Assembly: GCF_932294415.1 (NCBI RefSeq)
Contig: NC_065542.1
Coordinates: 2,497,501-2,561,500, forward strand
Direction of reading: 5' to 3'
DNA length: 64,000 bases
Source of the DNA: Quercus robur
Taxonomy: Eukaryota > Streptophyta > Magnoliopsida > Fagales > Fagaceae
Positions 47,640 through 57,849 of the stretch are shown here, piece by piece. The position numbers and the translations under genes were made by a program. Positions within the stretch are counted from its first letter, which is position 1. The number at the start of each line of letters is the position of its first letter. The notes under the pieces were generated by a model that ran no database searches, was not told where the DNA came from, and saw only the letters and a list, made by a program, of their open reading frames with translations.

Positions 47640-48451
47640 TAGTATTCCATGTAATGTTCACGAGATTACGTAACTTTTAAATTTTAAGTGTTCATTTTTT
47701 TTCTAATTCAGAATAATACTACAAGGTACATCATAATTTTAGGGTTTTATTTACTGTGTTTGGGATTCAAGAACCTTTATATAGCTGTGTTATTTGTTTT
47801 TTTAGTTGGTTGGTGTCAATTTTTATTCATGGTCATTTTGTTCTGGACTTTCTATATTGTGGCTATTAAAATTTTCAGAATTGACTTGAAGAATTTAGAT
47901 AATTTTCTAATGTTGGACGATTTATCATGTATGAATAATTCCAATCCTAGCTTTTTTAAACTTTGAATTTTCTTTGATTGGTATGGATTGCAGTGAATCC
48001 TCCAACGAGGAGGATTTCCAAATCGTTCATGTAGAGGTTATGCAATTCATTGTTGTTTTTTACGTCATGTACATTCGTTAATCGTGGCTCATTGTGTATA
48101 GGCTGATGTAGTATTTTGTAAGTACACAATAATGGACTGCAGTGAATCAAATAGACGGGGTACGACCAAAGGTGACTGAATAGGATCAAATAGAGTAAAT
48201 AGAATGTAGTACACCGATTTTCCTAGAAACCACAGTGGACCGAATAAGACCAAAGTAGATATAATGGACCGAATAAGACCAAAGTAGTCCAAAAACAAAA
48301 ATAATAAGGTTATTTTTCCATATATACATATCTGCCAGTGAAACAATTGGAAAACGATGACACTTCTACTTAAAGCACACATGACAACAGATGGTACTTG
48401 GAAGTATACATATCTTACTAAATACCACAACAAGAAGTCGTACTTTTGCAT
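47640..48451. other. Spacer, small tandem repeat
   Basis: No gene. GGACCGAATAAGACCAAAGT occurs at 48,236 and 48,267 within a purine-rich segment (48,150-48,290) that looks like a MITE end. Confidence 0.45.
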
Positions 48452-48889
48452 TCATGCATCCGTACGTTGTCTCGTGGGTGCATCAACTTCATCATCCCCC
48501 ACAACGTGAGCCACCACTTCATTCAACATGTTTGCACTCAACGTTGCGATCCTCCTTGCGTGGTCACGCTCCTCAATGGCAACTTCCAACTGATACCTTA
48601 ACAAAGTGTGCCTAATGTCTCCACTGCCATAGTTGGTTCCTTCGCTTTGAGAAGTGCTAGGTGGAGTTGAGGTTGATATGTTTGGAGTTTCCCACGACGT
48701 AGACACACCACCATGCACGCCCATACCATTACCATGCAAATACTCCATGTATGCAGCTTCGGCTTCCCTTCGATCTTTATATGATTTGTGATTGGCGTTT
48801 GGGAATTTATGAACTTGTCTACTCGCATCTAGCCAACTGTCGTATATGCCTGGAACACGACCGTTAAACACAACATAGGTTCGTCCCAT
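48452..48889 (-). CDS. Small protein with RNase H1/viroplasmin-type hybrid-binding domain
   Basis: 145 residues in one exon. Residues 3-50 (YVVFNGRVPGIYDSW, then QVHKFPNANHKSYKDRREA) match the N-terminal hybrid-binding domain of RNase H1, also called the caulimovirus viroplasmin domain (PF01693), which binds RNA:DNA hybrid or double-stranded RNA. The rest is a Ser/Thr/Pro-rich linker and a likely helix (RYQLEVAIEERDHARRIATL). There is no RNase H catalytic domain. It runs tail-to-tail towards the PMD gene and head-to-head with the transposase gene, sharing the dyad cluster at 48,985-49,165 about 100 bases from its start codon. Function in the element is not known; small HBD-only genes next to transposons are seen in plants. 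Confidence 0.7.
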   Translation of the reverse strand: MGRTYVVFNGRVPGIYDSWLDASRQVHKFPNANHKSYKDRREAEAAYMEYLHGNGMGVHGGVSTSWETPNISTSTPPSTSQSEGTNYGSGDIRHTLLRYQLEVAIEERDHARRIATLSANMLNEVVAHVVGDDEVDAPTRQRTDA

Positions 48890-48984
48890 CCTGCTCTACA
48901 CAAACGCAATGGTGGGAACTCTTTGCACTAGAATAACATGGCTGCACCTTCTAACGTGTGAAGTGAGCTTTTGTAGTGGAAATG

Positions 48985-49165
48985 GGGCCACAACTCGATT
49001 CCATATAAATCGAGTTATAGCATGCGGAGTTACATGTAACTCGACTTCTCATTAACCGAGTTTCTGAAATGCCGTCATTTCAATACGTCTTGTCAACAGT
49101 AACTCGATTTATGTGGTATCGAGTATTATATAAAATCGATGTACTTAATATCGAGTCATGTTGTC
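48985..49165. repeat. CGAGTTA dyad cluster between divergent HBD and transposase genes
   Basis: Inverted pairs include CAACTCGATT/AATCGAGTTA, TAACTCGA/CCGAGTTT, GTAACTCGATT/TATCGAGTA and AATCGAT/ATATCGAGTCA. It lies about 100 bases upstream of the minus-strand gene and at the probable 5' end of the plus-strand transposase transcript. Confidence 0.8.
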
Positions 49166-49189
49166 CCCCTCCCCACATTTCAGAATCCA

Positions 49190-49712
49190 TGCACGTGTCT
49201 GGCTCTATCTGTGTTGAAAACCTTCACTGTCTGGTCTCTGAAAAAGAAAGCCTATGAGGTGAACAAAGTTTGCTAACTCTTCTGCCATTTTCCTTGTCAT
49301 TATTGCATCCTCACCAGGCGTGCTGTTGCTGTGGTCCCCTTCTTCTTTGTTCTGGCACATCTTCCCTGACAGGTATATATTCACTTACATAACTACTTAT
49401 AAATGGATTGACTTACATAACTACTTAAGGGTTTGGATTGCTTTCTACAACTGTCTTATTCTGACATTATGTGTGTGTATATATATACATAAAGAAAACA
49501 TTGTATAGATATATGTATATATAGACAAACGTACTTACCCATATAATAAGATGTATATGTGGCATTCCCAAATATATGTATATATATATACACACACATA
49601 CACACACACACACATATAAGGGGAAATATATATATATATACATGTATGTATGTATGTATATGCAAATATATGTAAATATAAACAAAGCTACCTACCCATA
49701 TATGATCACATG

Positions 49713-49746
<34 letters not shown>

Positions 49747-50360
49747 TGTATAGGTATGTTTACATATAATGTATGTGCTTAGGGCACCAATTTTTTGAAA
49801 CATTTTTGTTAGGAATTGCAAAAACTGTTAGTGCATTGAAAATCCTGCAAAAAATTGTCCAAGAAACGATTAATTATTGTGTGCTCTTATGACTTATGTG
49901 AGAATAATCTTATATGTGTGTATGTGTGTGTGATAGTGATATTGTATACATATTGTTCCTAAATATGTCGAGTTTTATATAGTAATGTATATAATACTTT
50001 TTTTTGAGAACTCTTTTGGGAAATATGTATATAATCATTCTAAATAAACATATATATAAACAAACATTGTACGGTGAATTCATATGATGACATATGCATT
50101 CATTCGTAACTACACACTAATGATGTGTAATGTATACTGAGGTTTAAATTGTATGGCTCTTTCAGTTCTGAAAGTCTTTGCTGTGTGGGTTCTGAAAAAG
50201 AAAGCCTGCGAGGTGAACAAGTTTTGCTGACCATGTTTGCATTTTCCTACTCCATATTGCATCCTTACCAAGCGAGTTTACAAACACCCTAATTCTTTGT
50301 TGTGGCACGTCTCCCCTAAAAGGCCAATGTTTGTGTTCAAACGAATCAAGTGTGTACACC
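49190..50360 (+). repeat. Duplicated 5' leader of the transposase gene
   Basis: 49,200-49,375 and 50,160-50,330 are diverged copies (shared: TCTGAAAAAGAAAGCCT, GAGGTGAACAA, TTGCATCCT.ACCA, TTCTTTGTT.TGGCAC). The intervening sequence is mostly TA/CA/TG microsatellite. The transposase leader probably contains an intron ending at TATCCAG (50,461-50,467). Either copy could serve as the first exon. Confidence 0.6.
49480..49760. repeat. TA/CA/TG microsatellite tract
   Basis: Interleaved runs of TA, CA and ATGT repeats. They create long frames of Tyr/Ile/His/Val on both strands which are not genes. Confidence 0.9.
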
Positions 50361-50474
50361 TATAATTAGGATAGCATCATAGTGCATCTGTAAAAGAGTA
50401 ATTACTATTGCATTAACATAACCCCCTATCTTCTGCATGATAACCACAATTAATTGTCCTTATCCAGGTCTGCC

Positions 50475-53099
50475 ATGGGTCGTCACTGCTTCTACGTTTA
50501 CTATGATGGGGAACAGTATTTCCATGACTTGCATGGGCTGTCCTATAAAGGCGAGTCTGTGAAGCAGAAGTTCATTGAGTTGAAATGGGGAACACACTTG
50601 AGAAAAATGCACCGGAAGATAATGGAAGCTCTACGGTTGGACAAGGAGTCACATAAGATATCCATTGTGTACCGTGCCCCCCAGATACTTGTGAGTACTC
50701 AGGTTGTCTACAACTCAAATCCGTTGGGTTGCGATGCTGACGTGGACATGATGTGGGCAGTGATTAAGCGGACCCCCCAGTTCATAGCGTCTGACTTGTA
50801 TGTAACTATTGAGGCTGTTGGGTTCCATGGTAGTGCAAGTTCACAGCATGCCAGTGGGGTGGAAGAGCCACACTCATTGTCGGTTGACGTGCATCCTCCC
50901 TTTGCCTATGCCACGCCTTTCCCCTACAATAATCAACCATGTGCAATAGATCATTTGGACAACACCGAAGTGGTGGGCGCCACCAATACACATGATGTGG
51001 GAGGGTCTACTCACACATATGAGCATGTCCAAGCTGATATGGACGGGGGAATTGATATTGATGCCAGCCGAGATGTGTATGAAGAGTTCATTGATACAGA
51101 TGGACCAGTGGACGACGCGGAGGTCTTAGATGTACCACTGATTGAAAATAACGAGGAAGATTGCCTTACAACAGTTCCTATCCCAGAATGGTTCACATCA
51201 AACACATGGGACAATATTAATGACCCATCACCTGCATTGGGTACAGGACATCTTACAAGTTGGCATAAAGATGACCACCCAGCAAGGGGGATGCTATTCA
51301 AGAATAAAGCCTCTGTTCAATATGTGTTGACCCTCTACTCTGTGGAGCATAACAAGCAATACAAGGTCATCAAGTCTGACACCAATAGGCTGGTAGTGCG
51401 GTGTAAGAATGAGGCATGTCTGTGGTCAATTCGGGCCAATTGCAGCAAGAAGCACGGGATGTGGGTTATCAGTACATGTAAGGGTCCCCATAGTTGCTCA
51501 TCCCTCCAGCTACCAACTGATGGGCGGATGATGGATTCAAAGTTCATCTCCATTGCACTTGAGAAGTATGTACGGGAAGACCTAACCCGAAAGGTAAGGG
51601 ACTTGCGTAGTATGTTGCATGCAAGGCATGGGCATGATGTAACTATGTACAAGGTTTGGGAAGCCAAACAGAAGGCAGTTGCACGTATTTACGGGGATTT
51701 TGACGAGTCGTACGCAGAATTGCCACGATTTCTAGCTGCATTGTCTGATGCAGATCCGGATACTGTGACCACACTAAAGTGTGACCCCAATGTCCCGGGG
51801 ACTTGTATATTCAACTCCGCGTTTTGGGCTTTCGGTCCGTGTATTAGAGGGTTTAGGCATTGCAGGCCGGTGATAAGCATAGATGCAACGCACCTTTATG
51901 GCAAGTACAAAGGAAAGCTGTTGATAGCAATGGCAACAGATGGTAACAACGAGGTTTATCCACTCGCATTTGCCGTTGTCGAAAGCGAGAGCACGGAGAC
52001 ATGGGGATGGTTCTTGGCATGCCTGTTGACCTATGTTACAGACCGCACCAATTTGTGTATAATATCCGACAGGCATCGTGGGATACAATCATGCTTCGAT
52101 GACACCACTAGGGGCTACTTGCAACCGCCCTTAACCCATCACCGGTATTGCCTCCGCCATTTAGTAAGCAATGTTAACACTAACTTCAATAGTGTGGCCT
52201 TGAAGAACTTGGTATGGAACGCAGCAACTGCGAATCAAGTTAGGAAGTTTGAGAACACCATGGATTGCATCAAGAATGTCAACCCGGCTGCGTACGACTA
52301 TCTTAAGGAGGTAAATCAAGAAAAGTGGACACTTGTACACGACCATGGGCACCGATATGGGGCAATGACAACCAACCTGTCAGAGTGCTTCAATGGGGTA
52401 CTTAAGGGCGCACGTAGCTTGCCCATAACTGCAATGGTGAAGTTTACATTTTACAAGGTGAACTCATACTTTGACGAACGTCGAAACAAAACCCTAGAGA
52501 AGTTGGAAGAGGGGCAAGTGTGGTGCAAATATGCCTATGACAAGTTCGAGGAAAATCAAGAGAAGGCGAAGCTCCATATTGTTAGAAGGATGAGTGCGCA
52601 ACAACGGTTATATACAGTGGAGACACAGTCTTCACTGTTGAACACTGGCGGGGGAGATCACACCCATAGGGTTTCCCTCATAGACATGACATGCACGTGC
52701 GGCAAATGGGAAGCAAACAAGATCCCTTGTTCCCACTTGATAGCAGTTTGTGCCAAACACAACCATGATGCCACTGAGTATATGGATCATTTCTACCGCC
52801 TTGAAGAACGCTATCACAGCTATGAGCCTATATTCCAACCACTAAAAGATAGGTTAGAATGGCCGGAGCCAGCAGAAAGGAGAACCGTAATGCCAAACCA
52901 GCGGTTGATCCGTGAAAAAGGTCGGCCCAAGTCCACGAGAATCCGCAATGAGATGGATGACGAGGATAGGGAGTTGCCAACCTCATTGTGGATTGAGAAT
53001 GGACCAAAGTTGAAGTGTGGGTTGTGTCGCCAAGAGGGTCATAACCGTCGTACATGTCCAACTCGAAATGTGGCTTCAACAAGCCATGGTGCTATGTAG
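50475..53099 (+). CDS. mudrA-like: MURA-type Mutator-like transposase
   Basis: One uninterrupted exon of 874 residues from the ATG in GCCATGGG. Residues about 268-340 form the Mutator DNA-binding/WRKY-GCM1-type zinc region (RGMLFKNKASVQYVLTLYS ... CLWSIRANCSKKHG). The MULE catalytic domain (PF10551) has D470 in SIDATHLYGKYKGK and D532 in IISDRHRGI; I did not assign the catalytic glutamate with certainty. A SWIM zinc finger follows (C740, C742, C752, H754) and a CCHC knuckle ends the protein (C848, C851, H856, C861). It cuts element ends to move Mutator-like DNA. Length and domain order are normal, with no stop or frameshift, so it may be active. An upstream in-frame stretch from 50,454 begins with TTG across the probable splice acceptor and is not the start. 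Confidence 0.92.
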   Translation: MGRHCFYVYYDGEQYFHDLHGLSYKGESVKQKFIELKWGTHLRKMHRKIMEALRLDKESHKISIVYRAPQILVSTQVVYNSNPLGCDADVDMMWAVIKRTPQFIASDLYVTIEAVGFHGSASSQHASGVEEPHSLSVDVHPPFAYATPFPYNNQPCAIDHLDNTEVVGATNTHDVGGSTHTYEHVQADMDGGIDIDASRDVYEEFIDTDGPVDDAEVLDVPLIENNEEDCLTTVPIPEWFTSNTWDNINDPSPALGTGHLTSWHKDDHPARGMLFKNKASVQYVLTLYSVEHNKQYKVIKSDTNRLVVRCKNEACLWSIRANCSKKHGMWVISTCKGPHSCSSLQLPTDGRMMDSKFISIALEKYVREDLTRKVRDLRSMLHARHGHDVTMYKVWEAKQKAVARIYGDFDESYAELPRFLAALSDADPDTVTTLKCDPNVPGTCIFNSAFWAFGPCIRGFRHCRPVISIDATHLYGKYKGKLLIAMATDGNNEVYPLAFAVVESESTETWGWFLACLLTYVTDRTNLCIISDRHRGIQSCFDDTTRGYLQPPLTHHRYCLRHLVSNVNTNFNSVALKNLVWNAATANQVRKFENTMDCIKNVNPAAYDYLKEVNQEKWTLVHDHGHRYGAMTTNLSECFNGVLKGARSLPITAMVKFTFYKVNSYFDERRNKTLEKLEEGQVWCKYAYDKFEENQEKAKLHIVRRMSAQQRLYTVETQSSLLNTGGGDHTHRVSLIDMTCTCGKWEANKIPCSHLIAVCAKHNHDATEYMDHFYRLEERYHSYEPIFQPLKDRLEWPEPAERRTVMPNQRLIREKGRPKSTRIRNEMDDEDRELPTSLWIENGPKLKCGLCRQEGHNRRTCPTRNVASTSHGAM

Positions 53100-53848
53100 C
53101 AGGTAAGAATTACAAATCTTAGTAACAAGGGGGTATCATAAGTTATTCTTCTTTACATGTTTAGATATTACATTATATGAGTTATAATTAAGATGTGGGC
53201 AGTAATTTGTAGTATTCTTTCAATCTTATTGTTTGTGGTGTACATATTCTAGTATTCATGAGGTCTCTATTTCCCTAACTGTATATGTTTTGCTGCAGAT
53301 TTGTATTCAATCCGCAAGGTGTAACTGTAGATGCTCCTCATTTAAGCAGGCAAGCTTGAATGCTCTTCTATATTTGTCAATTCAATTTATTGATTACCAT
53401 GGGTTGTATACTAATTTCTGTGTTGGCTACTCCTCAGAAAGGAGGCAACTTCTGAAAAGAACAAAAAGAAGGTGTCACTCAAATGCTATGACTCCATGTT
53501 TGCCTAAAACCATTGTTGGCGGATGCTGTCCAAGTTTCAACTTACAATTGCTATGACTGTTTAAAATGCAGAAATGGAACTTTTTATTTTTGTACATCAA
53601 CTGATTAAAGCTTTAGAGGCTCTTTACTTACAAATAAGCTTGTATATATGGATGATTTTTTCATTCGCGTAATGCAAATGGGGGAATGTTACTGATGGAT
53701 GTGGTTGGTTATGATTTGTATGGATGACTTGTTGTTCACAGCATGGTTGTCAGCAGGTCCACTTTAACCATGAATAAGCACGTTACTGAATGCGTGTGAA
53801 CAGTGCAAGTAGCAAGCAAAACTACAAGTAGAAAGGTTATACTAAATG
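53100..53848. other. Transposase 3' region
   Basis: Includes a possible 3' intron (CAG|GTAAGAATT directly after the stop, acceptor near 53,299). No further gene seen. Confidence 0.45.
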
Positions 53849-55365
53849 AAACTCGATTTTCTAGATAACAAGTTACGTTGCAGTCCATTTTCAACCCCCT
53901 ACGACTGTATCCACTCTCAATTGTCAAGTATCTGAGTTACTCGATTTCTAGATATCCGAGTTACCTTCAACATACCTCGATTTATAGGGTACCGAGTTAC
54001 GTTGGAGATTCCTCTTAGACTGTATCTGGACCAGTCCAAATATCTGGGCTGGTGTAGGAAGCCCAGTCAACTTAACTCGATTTCATCTTTACCGAGTTAT
54101 GTTGAGAGTAACTCGATATATATAGAATCGAGATACGTTGAAGACCGTTGTCTCCACTTAGATTCCTCTTGGACTGCCTCTGGCACCAGTCCAAATATCT
54201 GGGCTGGAAGCCCAGTGAACTTAACTCGATTTCATCCTTACCGAGTTATGTCGAGAGTAACTCGATATATATAGAATCGAGATACGTTGAAGACCGTTGT
54301 CTCCACTTAGATTCCTCTTGGACTGCCTCTGGACCAGTCCAACTATCTGGGCTGGCTCAGGAAGCCCAGTCAACTTAACTCGATTTCGTCGTAACCGAGT
54401 TATGTTGAGAGTAACTCGATCTATATAGCATCGAGATACGTTGAAGGCCGTTGTCTCCACTTAGATTCCTCTTGGACTGCCTCTGGACCAGTCCAACTAT
54501 CTGGGCTGGCTCAGGAAGCCCAGTCAACTTAACTCGATTTCGTCGTAACCGAGTTATGTTGAGAGTAACTCGATCTATATAGCATCGAGATACGTTGAAG
54601 GCCGTTGTCTCCACTTAGATTCCTCTTGGACTGCCTCTGGACCAGTCCAACTATCTGGGCTGGCTCAGGAAGCCCAGTCAACGTAACTCGATTTAGTGGT
54701 TACCGAGTTCTGTTGAGAGGAACTCGATATATTTAGAATCGAGATACGTTGAAGACCGTTGTCTACAATTGTTGCCGAGTTATTCCCAATTTCCCATGTA
54801 ACTTAACTCGATTTCTTTATAAGCGAGTTAGTCCCATATAACTCGATTTCTTGGATATCGAGTAATTCTACTTTAACCTGATGTTCAGGATATCGAGTTA
54901 CTTCAAATGGAGAGTAACTCGATCTATATAGCATCGAGATACGTTGAAGGCCGTTGTCTCCACTTAGATTCCTCTTGGACTGCCTCTGGACCAGTCCAAC
55001 TATCTGGGCTGGCTCAGGAAGCCCAGTCAACGTAACTCGATTTAGTGGTTACCGAGTTCTGTTGAGAGGAACTCGATATATTTAGAATCGAGATACGTTG
55101 AAGACCGTTGTCTACAATTGTTGCCGAGTTATTCCCAATTTCCCATGTAACTTAACTCGATTTCTTTATAAGCGAGTTAGTCCCATATAACTCGATTTCT
55201 TGGATATCGAGTAATTCTACTTTAACCTGATGTTCAGGATATCGAGTTACTTCAAATGGACTTCCAAACCACCACACACAACATGGATTCCTCTGAGATA
55301 CACTGCGCACAGCATGGACTCCTTTTAGTCCCAGTACACATAACTCGATTTCTAAATAGTCGGGT
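53849..55365. repeat. CGAGTTA dyad cluster and 154-base tandem array upstream of the B3 gene
   Basis: Single dyads at 53,849-54,000 lead into tandem units. The phrase GCCCAGTCAACTTAACTCG begins at 54,061, 54,210, 54,364, 54,518 and 54,672 (spacing 149, then 154). The stretch 54,672-55,020 is then repeated as 55,021-55,259 and appears identical. Each unit contains four successive inverted pairs: TTGGACTG/CAGTCCAA, CTGGGCT/AGCCCAG, TAACTCGAT/CCGAGTTA, and GTAACTCGAT/ATCGAGATAC. The array stops about 95 bases before the B3 start codon. Minus-strand open frames of 75-80 codons across it are repeat shadows. Confidence 0.9.
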
Positions 55366-55457
55366 TATGTGTATGACCAACCCACTATTTAGTGCTCAAA
55401 CGTACGAAGCAGCAACTGTTCAACTTCTTCTCAGCGAAAGTTTGGAGAACCAGAACA

Positions 55458-57312
55458 ATGGCTTCTCAATGGCGGAGAGACAACGACGATGGTCCTGCTG
55501 ATCGGTCCCCACACTTTTTCAAGATTATTCTGCAGAATGCTGTTCAGGAAGGAAAGCTTGTAAGTATGCTCAAATTTATAAATTCTATCATTGTCTGAAA
55601 ATCATATGCTAATACACTTCGAACACTTCATCTTCTTTATTTGTGATTGTTGAAATATGTACATTTGTTACATGTAGTCAGAAAAACTTTCATTTTGCAA
55701 TACGTAGGTTACACTTTAAGAAGAACACAGTCACATAACAGAGTACTTTTGCATCGTACAAGTAGATATGAACAAAAAATGGAACAGGGATATAAGCGCA
55801 TGGTAGAGATTGAGGAAAAATATGAAGGAAATTCACAGTTTAATATATATTCTTTTGCAGTGGACCTGTCAAATGTACAACATTTCCCCAAAATTTTTTA
55901 CATTTCAACAACAACAGAGAAATGTAAAAGTGTAGAGGTTGATGGTTATTTTGGTTATAAGATTAGGTTGTATAAATTGGTTTCAAAATTCATAAGAGTT
56001 GTTACTGTTATAGCTATTAAATATAACGTCAATGTTGCAGGATTACATTTTATTTTGTTTGATTTTCTTTTCTTTTTTGTGTGGGGGTGGGGGGCTGTAA
56101 CTAAGAAGTATAAGAGGGTCATTCAAACTTTTATTTTCTAGCATTGTGTATAAGGATTGATTGCATGTGTTTATTTCCCTAGCCTGCATTTATGTTATGG
56201 AGATTCTTTTTACAGCGGATTCCAGATAAGTTCGTGCAGAAATTTGGAGTGGACCTGTCAGATATGGCCTTTCTCACTATTCCAAATGGTAGAAAATGGA
56301 AAGTCAAGTTGGCACAACATGCTGGGGGGGTTTGGTTTCAAAATGGTTGGTCCGAATTTGCAAGCTCTCATGGTGTAGCCGTGGGGCACTTGCTGGTTTT
56401 CAAATATGAAGGAAATTCACAGTTTCATGTACTCATATTTGATGCCACTGCAACAGAAATAGACTATACTTTAGACGACGAACAACATGTACATCATAGG
56501 ATCGAAGATGATGAGAGTGATGACAGCTCTGTTGAAATCATCAAACACTTTTATAGGGGAGAGGGTTCAGGTTTGAATGTTACACTTTTGTAAGCAACTG
56601 CTTGATTTGTTTAGCTTCTGCTCTATTAATTTTATGTGCATGACTTCGTATTTTCAACTTCTTTCAGGATCAGCCCATCCTAAGAAAGACGGTGGTGTAG
56701 CTAAAAATCTTGTTATAGCCAATGCTTTTAAATCAGAAAATCCCCTTTTCACTGTTACCATGCGTCCATCCTACATTAATGGCAAGGATCGTGCGGTAAG
56801 CTTTTAGCTTCAGTAAAATGGAATATTTTTGTAATTTAGAAATGCAACTCCCATTAACTGTCATTTTTCATAGATCAATTAGAAAGATTGTCACACTAGA
56901 TACTTGTGGCTGGACATTTTGTTGGTAATGATTTGTTCTTATTTGTGTTTTTAGGTGAAAAGATGTAGATCAATTAGATACTTGTTGCTGGAATATATTT
57001 GTTAAATATCTATTATTGTTCCTTGTACAGAGTTTACCCCAACACATTATCAACTACTTACCAAGAGACGGGTTTACCAAGGACTACACCAAAGCAAGTA
57101 TACTCCCTGTCAAGCTCCAGATTGTGGACCGATTATGGCCTGTGAAGCTATACATTTATGAACGAAGTGGGGGTTCATCATGTGTCGTATCAGCTGGTTG
57201 GTCTGCGTTTGTGAGGGAAAATAGTTTGCAAGTAGGAGATGTTTGCGTATTTGAGCTGATTATGAGGGACGGTGTTGTGTTAAACGTCCACATTTTCAAG
57301 TGCCAAGACTAA
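55458..57312 (+). CDS. REM-type transcription factor with two B3 domains
   Basis: Four exons, 55,458-55,559, 56,216-56,570, 56,668-56,795 and 57,031-57,312, all GT-AG and in frame, give 288 residues. The first B3 domain runs from SPHFFKIILQNAVQEGKL across intron 1 to RIPDKFVQKFGVDLSD, WKVKLAQHAGGVWFQNGW and GHLLVFKYEGNSQFHVLIF. An acidic linker follows (HRIEDDESDDSSVEII). The second B3 domain spans FTVTMRPSYINGKDR, SLPQHIINYLPRDGF, VKLYIYERSGGSSCVVSAGW and GDVCVFELI. Two-B3 proteins of this kind (VRN1/REM group) bind DNA, often with little sequence preference, and act in the nucleus. It is intact. Its promoter holds the dyad array shared with the transposon genes, so it may be part of the element or a host gene flanked by it. 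Confidence 0.85.
55800..55890 (+). repeat. Shuffled exon 2 pieces inside B3 intron 1
   Basis: AAATATGAAGGAAATTCACA (about 55,817) and AGTGGACCTGTCAAATGT (about 55,859) closely match exon 2 phrases at about 56,402 and 56,249, but in reversed order and joined by TTTTGCAG. This is a rearranged partial duplicate, not a usable exon. Confidence 0.65.
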
Positions 57313-57849
57313 GTGGTTAGGGTGGATGCAAAGTGATGATAATATTATGTGATGTTTAGAGTGTGTTTACTTTGCAACTTTACTATTCATCCCTATTTTG
57401 TTCATCCCAGTTTGCAAGTTTATTGATTGGGTACTTTTGTGATGTTTAGAGTTTCACTCTTGGGAAATTTTTAATTACTATGATGAACTTTCATATGTAT
57501 TTTAAAATGAATGTGATGCTGTATTTTTTTCTACGGTTTTGTTTGGATTTTGGCCTTTTTTGCATGGCGACTCTTGGATTTTATTTTAGGGGGGTCAACA
57601 TTGTTATTGCTATAGGATTTTGTTCTTTTCAGATGACATTGTTGTATGTTTTGTATATATTGTAACACTTTAATACAATAACACCATGTGCAATAATTTG
57701 TAGTCATTATTATAGATGTTTGCAAATTTAGATGTTTATAAAATAAGTGAGAAGTTAATCCATCAATTGTGTCAATCAATATAATGTGGCAACTTGAAAA
57801 GCTTGAAAGCTAAATTTTCAAAATTTCACTTGGTAGCAATTTTTCAAAT

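Noticed and set aside
50454-50474. Seven-codon upstream extension of the transposase starting at TTG
   Set aside because: It spans a probable splice acceptor (TATCCAG) and uses a non-ATG codon; the GCCATGGG start is better.
54221-55030. Series of similar 75-80-codon minus-strand frames
   Set aside because: They repeat because the DNA repeats every 154 bases. They cross hairpins and have no coding signature.
55647-56141. 164-codon frame containing KYEGNSQF and VDLSN phrases
   Set aside because: It lies in intron 1 of the B3 gene; the familiar phrases come from shuffled exon 2 pieces, and the remainder shows no domain.
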